Positions 11,101 through 27,985 of a stretch of 64,000 bases of DNA are shown piece by piece. The translations under genes and the position numbers were made by a program. The DNA lies in NCBI GenBank assembly GCA_002104945.1, contig MCFH01000039.1:172501-236500 (forward strand). Direction: 5' to 3'. Positions within the stretch are counted from its first letter, which is position 1, and each line of letters opens with the position of its first letter. Below the pieces are notes generated by a model. The model ran no database searches, had not been told where the DNA came from, and was given only the letters and a program-made list of their open reading frames with translations. Origin of the DNA: Piromyces finnis (Eukaryota; Neocallimastigomycota; Neocallimastigomycetes; Neocallimastigales; Neocallimastigaceae).

Positions 11101-14100
11101 TTGTTACGAAATGAATTTGTATAATATTTTCTTGAGTTCTCAAGAAATTCATTTCAGAATGGTTTATTCATGGGCAGCTCATCAAAATTCTATTACAAAT
11201 TTAATTTGTCATCCAAACCTTCCATACATTGCTACTTCTGACAGTAAAAAGGAAATTATGATTTGGTACAATAATGGTATTCAGGTTAGAAAATGAAAAT
11301 AAAAAGTTTAATATATATATATTAAAAGTTAATGAGAAAAAAAGTAAAGAGAGTATAATTTTTAGGCATTTCAATTTATTAATTATTCCTTTATTACAAT
11401 TTTATATTATTTATTAAATGAAAATTACAATTATGGGTATAGGCTAAAAAAAGTTTAGATTGGGTTACAAGTATTAATATTAATGAATCCAATGCATTAT
11501 TTGAATGGTTTACCGAAGGTATGTTAAAGAGATATCATCGTATTATAATACCATTTATTATTTTACAATTGAAGAAATTAACTTATAATTATTATTGTTT
11601 TTTTTTTTTTTAATAAAATCATTATTATTTCTAGGTCCATATATTTATGTTTATCAAGATAATAAAATAAATATTTATGTTCTTACCGATAGAGCTATTC
11701 AAAATGTTATATCTTTTGAAATGAATGAATATCCAATTATTTATATGAACACTTTTTCAAAGAAAAAATCTTCCTATTTATATGCCTTAAGTTCAAATAC
11801 AAATACCCTTTTTATTTGGAAGGTTCAATTAAAAGAAGATGATTATAAAATGACATTAATATACAAATCAAATATTGATTTAAATGATTATGGTAAAATT
11901 TTAAAAGTTGTATCCTTGAGTGATTTTTCTTCCGCTTTCACCTATACTAATATTCCAATTGGTCTCTTTGGTACCTATACCGAAGATAAAAGTTTAATTT
12001 ATTGGCATATTGGTGATGAAAAAGCTTTATATAATTCGGAAGATGTTATTACCGAAAATCTTTTAGTGAAATCGGTTGAAAAGAAACTTAATGATCCTGT
12101 CATTTTAATTAAAAATTCCAAATTAAATACTTTAGCCATTGGTAATTTTTTTTTTAATAGTTTAAATAGTTCTTGAAAAAAAAAAAAAAAAAAAACCCTT
12201 TTTTTTTTTAGTATTAATATCTTATTTTCAAATATTTCATATTTTCATTTACAGTTACGGAATGTGAAGGTAAACATAAATTGAATATTTTCATTAATGA
12301 TATTTACAATTTAGTTATCAAGCGTCAATTTTCAATGACCTTAAGGTATGTCCTCCTAAATTTTATAAAAGAAAAATTGGATAAATGTGTATAAATACAA
12401 TATTAATTTATATTAATATCTAAATATAAAATTATCCATTTATATTACTTTTTTATAAATAAAAAAAAAAATATAAAACTATCTATTAATATTAATTTTA
12501 TATAATATAAATAAAATTAAAACTTTAACCGTTTTATAGTTCCAAAGTATATGATATGGATTGGTATTTCACCAGTGAAGGACAACAATTCTTAGCTATT
12601 GGATTTGAAAAAGAAGTTCATATTTTATGTAGAACAAAAAAAAGTGAAGAAAAACCACAATATGTCAAATGGGAGGCATTTAGTAAGGTTCCATACCCTG
12701 AAGAAACAAAAGAGTGAGTTTTTCCTTTTTTTTATTAATAAGTATAAAGAAAAAATTTTGTGTTAATTTTTTTTTTTATAATTTTTATTTTTCAATATTA
12801 TATTTCATTTTTAGGGAAGGAAGTAAAAAATTAATTAAATGGCTTGAAAATGGTACGCTCATTTATGCCAATAAATTTGTAATTTATTCTATAGATAAAT
12901 GGGTACTTCCACAAAATCAAGGTATTTTTTTTTTTTTAAAAAAATTTTGAATTATTAAATTTTTTAAAAAGTAATATTTCATTATTAATTTAATATTAAT
13001 TTGATTTTTTTTTCTTTTTCTTTTTAGATATTATTCATAAACCAAAGGCCAATTTATTATTATCTGCAAATGATAAAACTCACAGACTTCCATTGTATCA
13101 CCCACAACATTTATTAAGTTATATTTTGTGGGGTCGTTATAATGTTGCTAAGGATGGTTTAAATATTCTTTATCATTACCTTTCATTAATGAGAAAGGCA
13201 GAAAAAGAAATTAAGGAAATACCATCTCCATTATGGTCATTGTTTGAAGAAGAAGTAACTAATTCTTTGACTTTTTTATATCTATTAAAATGAAACAAGA
13301 TCAATTAAAATTTATTAATTTATCTTTTTTTTTATTATTTTTTTAATTATAGAATGAAACTGTTAGTCAAAGTAAAAAATACAATTTCTTATTCCGTACC
13401 TCTATTGAAGAAGAGTAAATTTAATATAATATATTTTTATTTTTAGAAATTTTTAAAAAATTTAGTACTAGAAATTTATGACAATTAATATATATATATA
13501 TATTTTTTTTTTTTTTGATTCTATTAACAGAAATACCGAGGATGAAAATACTTTTACAAATGAAAAAGCTAGATTATTAACAGAATATTTATATCAAATC
13601 AAGTTACCATATATTAATAAGCATGATCAAATGAACCTTGTTGGTATTGTTAACATTTTATTATCAGTAAGTTTTTCCAATAACTATATATTTAATTAAA
13701 TTCAATTTCAATTCAGGAATATAGACAAGATAAATTAATCCTATAAAAATTATTAAAATATTAATAAAAAAAAATTTAGACTACTGAGCAAAAAACTCAA
13801 CTTGATGAAAATGGTATGAGATATTTGATATCTATGAAGCTTTTCACTTACTCTAGAAAGTTTATTTCCCAAAATGCCCAATTAAACTTTAGAGATATAA
13901 CATGGGCTTACTATAGTGAATCACAGGTAAACCATAAAATAATAACCTATAAATTTTTTTTTTTAAAAAAAAAAAAGTCTCATCCTATTTATTTACCATT
14001 ATGTATTCTAGGATGTTTTAATTAATTTCTGTAAAAATTCATGTGGTGAAAAATTCTTGTGGAAAGATGCAAGAGCTCTAGGTTTAGGTTTCTGGATCAA

Positions 14101-17100
14101 GAATAATGCTACATTGGTAATTTTATTTATTTCAACCTATCATTATTAATAGTTATTATTTTATCCATTTATGTTTTTTTAACTTTTTTTTTTTCCCCTC
14201 TTATAGCGTCGTCAAGTTGAACTTATTGCAAGAAATCAATATATGAATAATGGTGAAAATAATCCATACAATTGTTTCATTCTTTATATGGCCATGAGAA
14301 AATTAAAGGTTGTTATAGGTCTTTGGAAGAATGCTGTCTGGCATCCAGAACGTGAAAAGATGTTGAATTTCTTAGATCATGATTTTACTGATTCTAGATG
14401 GCAAAAGGCTGCTTTAAAAAATGCTTTTGCTTTATTAAGTAAAAGAAGATTTGGTAAAGTATTAAATACACTCACGAATCCTATTAAAATAATAATAATG
14501 AAAAAAAAAATTTTTTTTTCTTTTAATTTATATAAACCATTATTCAATTTTTTTTTTTATTATTCCTATATATAAATTATCATTCTAATCTTGGTTATTT
14601 TTAATTTATTTTTAATTCAATAGAAAATGCTGTTGGTTTCTTCTTATTAGGTGATAGATTATCCGATGCTGTAAATGTTTGTATAAAACAATTAAATGAT
14701 GTTCAATTAGCTATTACTATTTGTAGATTATATGAAGGTAGGAACAAAACTATTTAGAAATAATATTAATGAATAGTTGATCTAGAATAGAACTATTTAG
14801 AAATAATATTAATGAATAGTTGATCTAGAACAAAATAATATATATATATGCATATTTATTTCTAATATATTATTATGTTTATTCTAATTCTAGGTGATGA
14901 TAGTGAAGTTTTAAGGGATTTATATACAAACTATTTATTACCACAAGCTATTAAGAACAATGATAGATGGCTTGCTAATCACATTTTCTCCTACTTGAAC
15001 GATAAAGAAAACACTTTACAATCTATCTTTGTAAATATTTATTTCCTTTTCTATTTTTTGATTTTTCTTTTTTTTTTTTGTTCAAAAATAAATTTTAAAA
15101 ATGTATATATATACATTATAATTAACAATTCATTTTGATTCGTGTGTATGTATAGGTTCCATTGGATTCTTTCAAAGATAGGATTACTTCCCAATCCTAT
15201 ACTGATTTATCAGGTTTTGAATATTTCCAAGAAACTAAAGCAGAAGATCCAATTTTATTAATTTTATATCAAAATTTAAAGGATAACTATAAAAGTTTAC
15301 GTATGCCAGTTAATGTTACCCCATTCCAGGAAAAGAAACTTATTTTCAAGGCCATTAATTCTTATGAAATTATGGGTTGTCCAATGCTTTCTTTAGATTT
15401 AATTAATAAATATTCTGAAACTTTATTAAAAACAGAAGAAGAAGAAGAAAAGCTTTATCATCCAAAAGAGTAAGTCATTTTAATAAATTTTATTATTAAA
15501 TAAATAAAAGAAAAAAAATTAGTTTATTTTGATTCATTTTAAAAAATGAATTTTTTATTTATTAACAATTGTCTTTTTTTTTTTTTTTAATTTATTATTA
15601 TTATTATTATTTTTTTTTCGTTACTTTTATATTAAATAGAATTTCAAAATCTTTCAGTTTCCTTTCAAAACCATCTACCTCCAAGAATAATCTTGATTCA
15701 TTAAATTCTGGTTTATTAGATTGGGGATCCTTCGGCTATAATACAACTACAACCACAACCACTACATCTACAAATAATTATGATTGGCTTAATCAAACTA
15801 TTAAATCATCACCAAAAATGCATTGGAGTGAAAATAGTACTATTACTTCTATCGATGAAAATGGTCCACTTCGATCAGAAGATAAAAAATCTTCATTGGG
15901 TGATTTCAACTCTTCATTAAATAATAAAAATGTTTATATTGATCAAAGTATTACCTTATTAAAATGGTACCTTGGTTTAAGAGCTATTTGGGTATTTTTT
16001 TTTTTTTTAATACAATAGTAATATATTATATATAATAATAATAATAATTTATCTCAATTTTATTAATTTTTTTTTTATTCTTCATTTTATATACCCTAAT
16101 ATTTAATATATTAATCAAATATATATATTTTCATTTTTTTTTCTATTATAAAAGGATGGATTTAATTCTATAGCTAATGTTTTAGAAAATGAATATGTTC
16201 TTGTTGAAAGTCAAATATTTAAACAATTTATTAAAAAGATGCATAATGGTTTAAAGAAATTATCTAAATTAATCAACATGCCAATAGAAATTATAAATTG
16301 TGTTTTAATATGATATCCTTTTTATATATATATATTTATCTTCTACCATTAGTAGAATTAGAATTATTAAATGTTAATTTTAATCTTGTTAGTTAACTGA
16401 TTTAATGAAACCATTTTTCCTTAATTTTTTTTTTTTTTTTATATATATATATTATTTTTTTCTGGAATATACGGGGTGCAATCAAGATCATTCCACTTTA
16501 GCCTTTATTGATATTTTCCCAATGAATGGTAAAGCTGTTGATTTCATTGATATTGTTGATAGTATTTTCTATGAAAAGAGTAATACTTTAAATAGATTGT
16601 TATTTAGATTATCCGATGGTAGTGACAATTTCCCAGGTTCTGAAATGAATTATCAATACATTGCCAAGGTTGCCCTTCGTTTCTTAATTACATTAGATCA
16701 TTGGATTAAACAATTACACAAATCAAGTATTAAAAGATTCTCACCAAAGATGATTCAATTTGCTCATTCCACCTACCTTTCATTATTATTAACTACAGTT
16801 CATTTAAGAGATTGGAAAAAGCTATTATTACTTGTTTATAATCTTAAAGGATTTTTAATGGGACTTCAAAATGAAGATCATAGAGCCCTTCATTCCATTA
16901 TAAAGGATATTATTAATAGTGTAGAAGTAGGTGTTTTTTTTTTTTTTCTTTCTGATTTTTCTTTTAAAATTAAAAATATAAAATATTTGATATCCCCTCA
17001 AAAAAAAAAAAAAAAAAAAAAAAAGATGCCATTAACCCACTAAGCAATCCATTTTTTTTTTTAATAAAACAAAAAAAGGTTCAAGTTAATAATGATGGTA

Positions 17101-18705
17101 TAGAAGAAAATGATGATTATTTATTATCTGATGAAGAATTAGATGAAGATTTAAGGAAAAACACCAAAAAGAAGGATTATTCTGTAAAGGAAAGAAGAGA
17201 AAATACTGTATTATTATTAGAAGTAGTAACTTATTATTATGTTATTTCATCATTAGAAAAGTATTTAGAAGATTTAGAAGAAATGAATTCTGGTAGGGAA
17301 TAATTTGGAAATTTTTTATTTTTTTATTTTCTGATTATTATATTTTAATTTTAAAAAACAAAAGAAATTAATAATAATAATATTATTTATATATATATAT
17401 TCATCATCATTATCATTAATATGCTTATACAAATGTTTTTTTTTTTTTTTTTATAGATGAAATAAGTAATTATTTCTATGACTTTTTACTTAAACCTCTT
17501 TCTCATATGACCTATGAATACGAATCTAGTGTAAAGGAAAAGTTAAAGGATTGTCACAAATACAAAGGTAAAAAAAAAAAAAAGTAATTAAAATACAAAG
17601 ATTAAATAATAAATATATATATTTTGATTTTATTTTTATTATTTAATAGATAAATTAAAGTCCTATATGACGAATAGAAATGAAAAGAAATATTATGAAT
17701 TATTAAAAAATTTAACAGAAGTCGATTTAATTATTAATCATTTATCTTCCAAAAAGGTAATTATAATACTGTTATAATTAATAGAATGAACATTGCCTAT
17801 AGTTATTAAATAAATCATTTTATTATATAAAAGAAGCATGATAAAGATAATGAAGAAGATTCTGATAATACCAACGAATTAATTCTTAAATTGAATGAAC
17901 CAATACTATCATTTACTATCAATCCAGTAATTATTTTTTATATTTATTTTTTTTTTTATAAATTGAAATTAAAAAATACATATATATATGATATGAACAC
18001 TCTTTTAAAACTATATTTTTATTAAAAATAGATTGATACTAAATGTGTTGCTGTAGCTACTTCTAAGGCTATCTATGAACTTGATATTGAAAATGCTTGT
18101 TCATACTATGAAGTAAATAATTTATATCAATTTTTTTTTTTTTTTCTCCTTTTTGAATATAAATCGTAATAAAATATATTGAAATTAAACGAATTATTAA
18201 TAATATTTATAATACTATTATTATTAATTTTTAAATAAAGCAAAAAAATAGTGGAACAATAAGTAACAGTAGTTCTATTACTAATCATCGTAATATATCC
18301 ATTAAGAGTTTTGATATATTAAATAATCTTGAAATAAAGAAAGCCTCCCAAAATTATAATGATGAAAACGCAAGTCAAATTAATTCAACAGAAAGTCAAT
18401 ATTCATTAAATAGTACTCCAAGTTCACCAAAATCCTCAATATCAATGGGTAGAAATCTTAGCTATGATTCTATTCAACGTGCCTTTAAACGTTCCCTTTC
18501 TGGAAATATTAGAAGTAAATACAGAAAAAATAAAATATAGATTTAACCATTTTTTTTATTAATAATTATTTAAATGTTTAAATTTTATATATATATATAT
18601 ATGTACTTTTTTAAATATAGATTCAACATTACCTTCTGATCTTGATTATATAATCGTAATTTTTTTTTTTTTTTATTATAAAAAATTAACGACAATAACA
18701 AAAAG

Positions 18706-18763
<58 letters not shown>

Positions 18764-20190
18764 TTTTTTAATATATTAAAAAAAAAATTTTTTTTAAATA
18801 GAATTTAAAAAGACAAGCTCTTCATGTTACCTGCCTTTCCTCACATCCAACCAATAATTATTGTAAATTGTTCATTTATTTATTTTAAAAATAATAATAA
18901 TTATAAATTACTCTGTAAATTCAATATTCCTCTTTTTTTTTTCCTTTAAATTTAACTTTTATATTTTATTTTTATCATAATATATATGTAATCTTATAGA
19001 CATTGCATCCATTAATGATACTCAATATTCAAAATCATCTATTGTAGTATTCCAATTTGGTCACCCAGATCCAATTATGATTTATACCACTAATGATACC
19101 TCAAAAATACTAAAATGTAGTTTTGATTCTTATGGCCAAAAATTTGGTGCATGTACTGGAAATGGTGATCTTTATTTATGGAACTTTGATAATGCTCAAA
19201 CATCATCAGACCCTATTCAAATTATTACTAATAATCATACGCCAATTAATGATTTCCGTTTCTTATCATCAAGTAGTTTAATTGCAACCGCTTTAACTTC
19301 ATCGAATAATGAGTAATTTTGAACCCTACAATTTTATTATTTTTTTTATTGATATAAAAATAAATCAAAGTATGATATAATTTGAAATTAATATTTAAAA
19401 TTTATATGTATATATATGCCTATAAAAAAAATTTTTTTTTTTTATATCTAGTAATGTTTGTATATATGACACATTATTGCCACAACAATCTCAAAGAGTT
19501 AAAGCTTTTGCATTATCTGAAGAGAATGCTATTTCTATGGCATATTCTGGACAATATAAGATGTTAATTGTTGGTAGTAAACGTGGTGATATTTGTAAGT
19601 ATTTTTTTTTTTTTTTGTTAAATTTTAGGAAAAATTAATTTTTTTTTTTTTTTTTTTTTTTGAATAATAAACATAATAGTAAACATAATGATATATTTTA
19701 TTAATTTATATATATATGTGTATTTTTTCATCTTATTAGATGTATTTGATATAAAGAACATGACTTGTTTAAATACCTTCCAAGCACACAACTTATCTAT
19801 TAAATCATTAACTATTGATGAAGTCAATGACAATCTTATATCAAGTTCTGCTGAAGGTGATATAAAAATGTGGTCATTGAAGGACTTTACTCAAGTAAAT
19901 GCTTGGGCAAAGGTTCATACTAAGAAAGCTTCAAAGAATCATTCTGAAAAGTCTTCCAGTAGTAAGGTAACTCTAAAACCTATATTTAGATAAATTATAA
20001 ATATATAAAATTATGTTATAAATGTCAGTTTTTTTTTTTTTTTTTACTAATTTTAAATACCTATAAAAAAAAAATCCTGTTTTAATTTTAATAGATGAGT
20101 TCAATAGGTGTAAATGATTTAGTCGTTAAAGATGAATATATATATTCATGTGGTGCTGATGGAACATTAAGACGTACACATCGAAAATAA
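8181..20190 (+). CDS. dmxl: DMXL/Rav1-like WD40 protein (rabconnectin-3A, RAVE subunit)
   Basis: 39-exon model, 6654 nt, 2217 residues. Exons begin 8181-8258, 8417-8536, 8655-8793, 9132-9321, 9633-9699, 9788-9839, 9960-10068, 10247-10628, 10767-10905, 11043-11284, 11443-11518, 11635-12141. They continue 12255-12345, 12540-12713, 12815-12921, 13028-13254, 13353-13414, 13531-13666, 13780-13926, 14012-14116, 14207-14453, 14624-14737, 14894-15030, 15156-15469, 15640-15991, 16155-16299, 16487-16926. The rest are 17079-17292, 17457-17567, 17650-17756, 17834-17926, 18032-18112, 18241-18514, 18621-18655, 18802-18862, 19000-19312, 19452-19594, 19740-19966, 20095-20190. N-terminal WD40 repeats cover about residues 1-620. 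A Rav1 C-terminal-type helical region (KDARALGLGFWIKNNATL, then FFLLGDRLSDAVNVC and MGCPMLSLDLINKY) follows, and WD40 repeats return from about residue 1959. In yeast and animals this protein promotes V-ATPase assembly on endosomal membranes. The 16299/16487 junction is uncertain. Confidence 0.88.
14748..14830. repeat. 43-bp tandem duplication in a DMXL intron
   Basis: The block starting AACTATTTAGAAATAATATT is repeated once with a 43-bp period; the two copies are nearly identical, so the duplication is recent. Confidence 0.8.
18706..18763. repeat. (TAA)n microsatellite in a DMXL intron
   Basis: About 19 uninterrupted TAA units in the short intron between 18655 and 18802. Confidence 0.9.
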
Positions 20191-21251
20191 GAAAGAAAGA
20201 AAAGAAAAAAAAAAAAAAAAAAAAAAAAAAAAGAAAAATTATAATCGAAAAATTTTATATATATAATTCTATTTTACGGTTAAATCAAAATAATCATAAT
20301 ACATAATAATATTTTTTATTTTATTTGAAAGAAACAAACTCTAAATTAAAAATGATTCAATATAAAATAACAAGAAATTATTATTAACAGGAATTTTACG
20401 AAACAATAAATAATTAATCATAAAAAGGAAAAAAAAAAAAAAAAAAACTTTAGGAAAACAAAAAGATATATATATATATAAATATAATATATATTATAAG
20501 TAGTTAGTTATTTGGAATATAAAATAGAACGATAAACTCAAAATAAAATACGAAATCCAAAAATCCATATATATATATATATAAAAGGAAAAAGGAAGAA
20601 AAAAGAAAAAACAATATATATTTATTATAATATATATTTAATTTTTCTAATTATTATTTATCTTTATATCCTATTTAAAAGATATATACTTTTTTTTTTT
20701 TTTTTTCATTTTCTTTATTTTCTTTTTTTTTCATTCTATATATATCATTATTTTTTTTTTTTTTATATTTTATATAAGCATTACACTATAAAACTTTTTT
20801 TTTTTTTCTTTTTTTTATAATATTTATTTCGTCATATATATCAAACCACGTCTTTTTTTTTTTAAAAAAAAAAAAGAAAAGAAAAAAAAAAAAAAACAAT
20901 GCTATAAAAAAAAAAAAAAGAAAGAAAAAAAATATCAAACCATCCTAATAAATAGTTTTAATAATAATAATGATTAAAAAAAAAAAAAAACTTTTAATTT
21001 AAAATAGCAATTACAATTAAATAAATAAAAAATAAAGTAATAATAATAAATATAATTTGCCTTGATTTTTATTTACTTGAATAATAAAAACACTTTTTTT
21101 TTTTTATTTTTTATTTATTTACACCTTGAATATTTTATATATTTATATATATATTTTTTGATATTATAGTTTGTTTAAAAAAAAAAAAAATAAATAACAA
21201 TAAAACAGCAATAATAATAAATATTAGCAGCAACAACAATAACAACAACAC

Positions 21252-21291
<40 letters not shown>

Positions 21292-21849
21292 CAAAAAAAA
21301 AAAATAAAAAATAAAAAAATAATAAAAAAAAAAGAAAATTAAAACAATCCTAAAAAAAAAAAAAAAATAAAAAAACTTTTTTTTTAACTATATTTCAATC
21401 AACTTCCTCTTTCCTTATTTTTGATTTCCTTTATTTTATACTTATTTATTTTTTAAAAAAAAAAAAGATAAATATAATCTTTAATAAAATTTACAAAAAA
21501 AAAAATATAATTGAAAACTTTTTTTCAAATTTTATTATACCTATTCTATTTTATGTTTAAAAGAAATGAATAAATATATATCACTTTTTTTTTTTTTTTT
21601 TTTTTTTTACTGTTTTCTTTCTTTTCTTTTTTTTTTTATAATGATACATATAGATATGTTTATCTATTTTCTATACTTTATGCTTTTTATTATTATTATT
21701 TATTATTATTTAAATTATTTTACATTAGTATTAAATGAAAAATTATTATAATTTAATTTTTAAATGTTTTATTATAATATTTTTAGTTACTATTTTTTTC
21801 TTTATTCCTTTATTTTTTTATTTCATAGTTTATAAAGATAGAGGATTTC

Positions 21850-21871
<22 letters not shown>
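20191..21871. other. Convergent intergenic region
   Basis: Lies between the 3' ends of the DMXL and epsin-like genes. Almost entirely homopolymer A or T runs, including long A-runs near 20210 and 21260, and TA repeats. No exon or RNA gene seen. Confidence 0.55.
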
Positions 21872-21880
<9 letters not shown>

Positions 21881-24273
21881 TGAATCAAAATTTAAATTAT
21901 TCATATTATTAGTATTATTTGTGTTATTATTATTTGTATTGGTGGTGGTGGTGGTAGCAAAGGATCCCATCATATTAGTTGTAGTAGTTTTATTCTTATT
22001 ATTTCCAGAAATAGTTAAAGAATCAAATGAAACTAAATCACTGAATAAATCATTATTCTTTCCTTTTGATGATGAAGTAGTTGTTGTATTGGTATTATTA
22101 TTGTTTGGTTTAACAGGTTGCATTGTTGGCATAGTTTGCATAGTTTGCATTGGTTTCATGGTTGAAGAAGTATTGAATAAATTATTCATATTATTAGTTG
22201 GTGGTGGTTGAATGGTAGTAGATGGAGTAGAAGTTGCTGGCGCAGGACTTGACATAAATAATGAAAACAAATCATCATTGGCTTTATTTGTATTTGATGA
22301 TGCAGCGGTAGCAGTTATAGTACTGTTACTATTTGTATTTGGTGTACTTTGAAATGATTGAAAATCAGCAAAATCATCCATAGCATTATTATTACTGGTG
22401 GTATTGTCTATTGAAGGAATAAAACATGGATACAAATTATAAAAATAAAATATTATCATTATTGTTATCATCATATTCAAAATGATAGGTAATTAATAAA
22501 AAATGAGGGTTTTTTTTTTTATTTTAAAAAAAAAATATTATAATAAAATATTAATAAATTAATATATCTTTTAAATTATATTTATATAGGTAAATATATA
22601 TATATAGATGAAAAATAAAAATTATAATTACTGTCAAAGGATTGGAAATCTGCCCATTCATCATCATTATTAGATGTATTATTATTAGCATTATTGGTAG
22701 ATGAAGATGCTGGTTCATCGAAACCGAAATCTAACAAGTTAGTTTCTTTAATGGCAGGAGTAGTGGAAGAAGATTCCTTCTTTGTAGTAGATGAAGATGA
22801 ATTAGTTGCTTGTTGTTTAGCTCTATAAGCTGCTTCATGAGCTTCTTCTTCATTTTTACTAATTTCTTTAACTGGTTAAAATTTATGAAGAAAATCGTAA
22901 TTTATTCATGTATTTAAATTTAAAAAAAAAAAAAAAAAAACAATATATTTAGATATTGTTTTAAATATAAAAAATTAGTCTATAGTAATAAACGGTATAT
23001 TAAAAGTAATGTAAATTTTTTTTATATATAGTTTGATAACTACAGTTACTACTGAAACTAGTTTTTGTTGTACCAGATCCAAAACCACTAGATGAACCAA
23101 AACCTTGATAACGAGCTTTTTCAGAGGATACACCCTTGTATTTATTTCTATTTTCTTTAGCTCTAGCCCTTTCTTCTTCAATTTTATCCTTGTTCTTTAA
23201 TAAATCATAAATTTCTTTGGCACGAGCTCTTACTATTTTATTTTTATTATTAATAATATTATTTTTTTTAATAGGTTCAATAGGTTCAATTGGTAAAATT
23301 TTAAAAGATTAATATGCTATTTTTTTTTTTTTTTTTTTGGAAAGATTTATTAAATTTTTTATAAATCTTATTTGATATTATACCATTGATTCCTTGATCT
23401 TTTCCATTTGGATCAACATATATAAACTTTTGTAAAGCTCTAATAACATAAATATTTTCATGACAACTTTTAACAACTTTTTCTGAACCATTTTTAATTA
23501 AATATTCCAAAAGTTGAAGAGCCTATATAATTTATGCAATACCATTGTAAATATATTATGAAATATAGTAATAATTATTATAATATAAATAGGTTTCATT
23601 ATTTCTTTTACTACTCCAATTATATTTACTTTGTAACATTGTCTCCATTTGTCATCAGTACATTCGGTTAATCTTTTTAATATTTTTGGAGAATATCAAA
23701 TAATAATAATAATAATAATAAAAAGGTATTAATATATAAATAAAAATGTTATGACTTTAAATTTCTTTGAAATTTCTTTAAATTTTATTGAACCTTGTGT
23801 AAATAGTATTCATAATATCGTTGAAAGAATCAATTTGATATGTTCCTCGAGCAATTTCTTTCATTAAAGTTGAAGAAGCACCCCCTTTACCGAAAAATTA
23901 TATAATGTCATATTTAAAATTATTTTATTTATTTATTTTATTGTATTGAATTTCATTGTATTATATTGCATTTGTTTTTGTAAAAATTAACTTACATGGT
24001 TCATTATTAGTAGCTATTTAAAATAATAATAATAATAATAATAATAATAATTAATAAACAAAGAAGAATATAAATAAAAATATTAAAAGTATTAATTATA
24101 AAATGTATTTGATGTATAATAATTATAGGTGTTTCTTTCTTTTTTTTTTAAAAAAAAAAAAAATTACCATCTCTAACTTTAATTTCCCATTCACTATAGT
24201 TCATAACAACGTTTTTTACTTTGTTAAGTATACCTACAGCATCCCAGTAGGTCATATTTTTAAATGAATCCAT
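21872..24273 (-). CDS. ENTH-domain epsin/epsinR-like clathrin adaptor
   Basis: Eight exons in transcript order: 24273-24168, 24013-23996, 23884-23794, 23672-23630, 23522-23384, 23232-23050, 22871-22632, 22407-21872; 1356 nt, 451 residues. One exon is only 18 nt but is required to make TNNEPW. The ENTH domain occupies about the first 145 residues: YSEWEIKVRDA, TNNEPWGASSTLMKEIA, TDDKWRQCYKALQLLEYL, KEIYDLLKNKDKIEEER. ENTH domains bind phosphoinositides and bend membrane. The remainder is low-complexity Ser/Thr/Asn with adaptor-type motifs: a clathrin-box-like LLDFGFDE, repeated DFADFQSF/EWADFQSF and DLFSDLVSF. I see no ubiquitin-interacting motif and no NPF, so it resembles epsinR/Ent3-type adaptors of Golgi-endosome traffic more than plasma-membrane epsin. 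The 23050 donor could shift 6 nt (GTAACT versus GTAGTT) without changing frame. Confidence 0.88.
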
Positions 24274-25626
24274 TTTGGTTTAAACTTTTTAGTGGGTAAT
24301 TTGTTTAAAATGAATAGTAAGTACCATAAATAATAATTGTTTTAATATCGTTTATTTCTATGTATTTATACATACAAAATTGAATTTTTACCTTTTTTTT
24401 TTTTATCCATGGAGAGAGGCAGCAGAGGTTTGATTATTTCAATGGTAATTTAATAGAGTAAAAATAGTTTTTAGAATTTTTTTTTTTTTTTTGGAAATAA
24501 TAAAAAATATATCTAAAAAACATTAATAAACCCTTACCAAAGGTGCCTTTTTCCTTTTTTTAAAAACGTTTCTTTATTAGAAGTTGCGATGAAGACTTTT
24601 CTTCCTTTTGAGATAAATATGAAAAGAAAAATGTTCTTTTTTTTTTTTTTTCTTTCTCTTTTATTAAGAAATAAAATTTATGAATGAAATATTAAAAATT
24701 AAATTAATAAATTAAATTTACATATATTATGAATGTAATAATAATATATACAATTAAATATAAATAATATTTAATCTATAAAAATAGATTCAACACTTCT
24801 ATTAAAAAAATAATTAAAACGCGTTTAATTCAAAATTTAAAATAATTATAAAAATATATAAATGGTGGGTGTGAATGAAGAAAACTTCCTATTTAAAAAA
24901 TGTTAAATATAATTGCTTCATGTAGATGAAAAGAAAGAAATTTAAAAAGTAATAAAAATGGAATAGAATGATCATTGAAAAAGTAAAAAAAAAAAAAAAA
25001 AAGATTCTATATTGGAAAAATTAATGGATCATTTATATAAAATTGAATTTCTTTATTTGTAAAAATGATCAAAACATATGATTATTACATGATTATCACA
25101 ATATAAACATAAATATATGCTTTATTTCCATTATTAAATTAAAATTTATACATAAATTTTAAAATTAAAAATAAAATAAAAATTTGAAATTAAAAATTAA
25201 TCCGAGTAAAAATCTATAAAAATTCATCAAAAAGGACCGTTTTTTTTTTTTTTCCTTAATATTTTGTATAAAGAGAAAATAAAAAGAATAAAGAAGAAGC
25301 AAGAAATAAGAAAGCTAAAAATAAAAGTTTTAATTAAAAAATTTTAAATGAAATAAATCATCATCAAGAAATATTATCGGAAAAGATTGTAAAAAATTTG
25401 AATATTGAATTGAATTGAATTTTTAAAGTATGTGTGCCTACTTCAATTGAAGTACAAACAATAACAGTAAAAGCAACAAAAGCAACACCAAAGAATAATA
25501 ATAATAAATAAAAGATTAATTTAATTTTTTTTTTATAATTATTGAAAAAAAAAAGGAAAAGGAAAATAATATTTCATAGATAATTATTATTATTATCAAA
25601 TATTTTTTTAAAAATATAATATCAAT
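24274..25626. other. Divergent intergenic/promoter region
   Basis: Separates the start of the epsin-like gene (-) from the start of the gene at 25627 (+), so it should hold both promoters. It is A/T-rich with poly-T and poly-A tracts. I recognise no specific element. Confidence 0.5.

Positions 25627-27985
<2,359 letters not shown>

Noticed and set aside
21921-22211. 96-codon plus-strand frame
   Set aside because: Antisense shadow of the Asn/Thr-rich last exon of the epsin-like gene.
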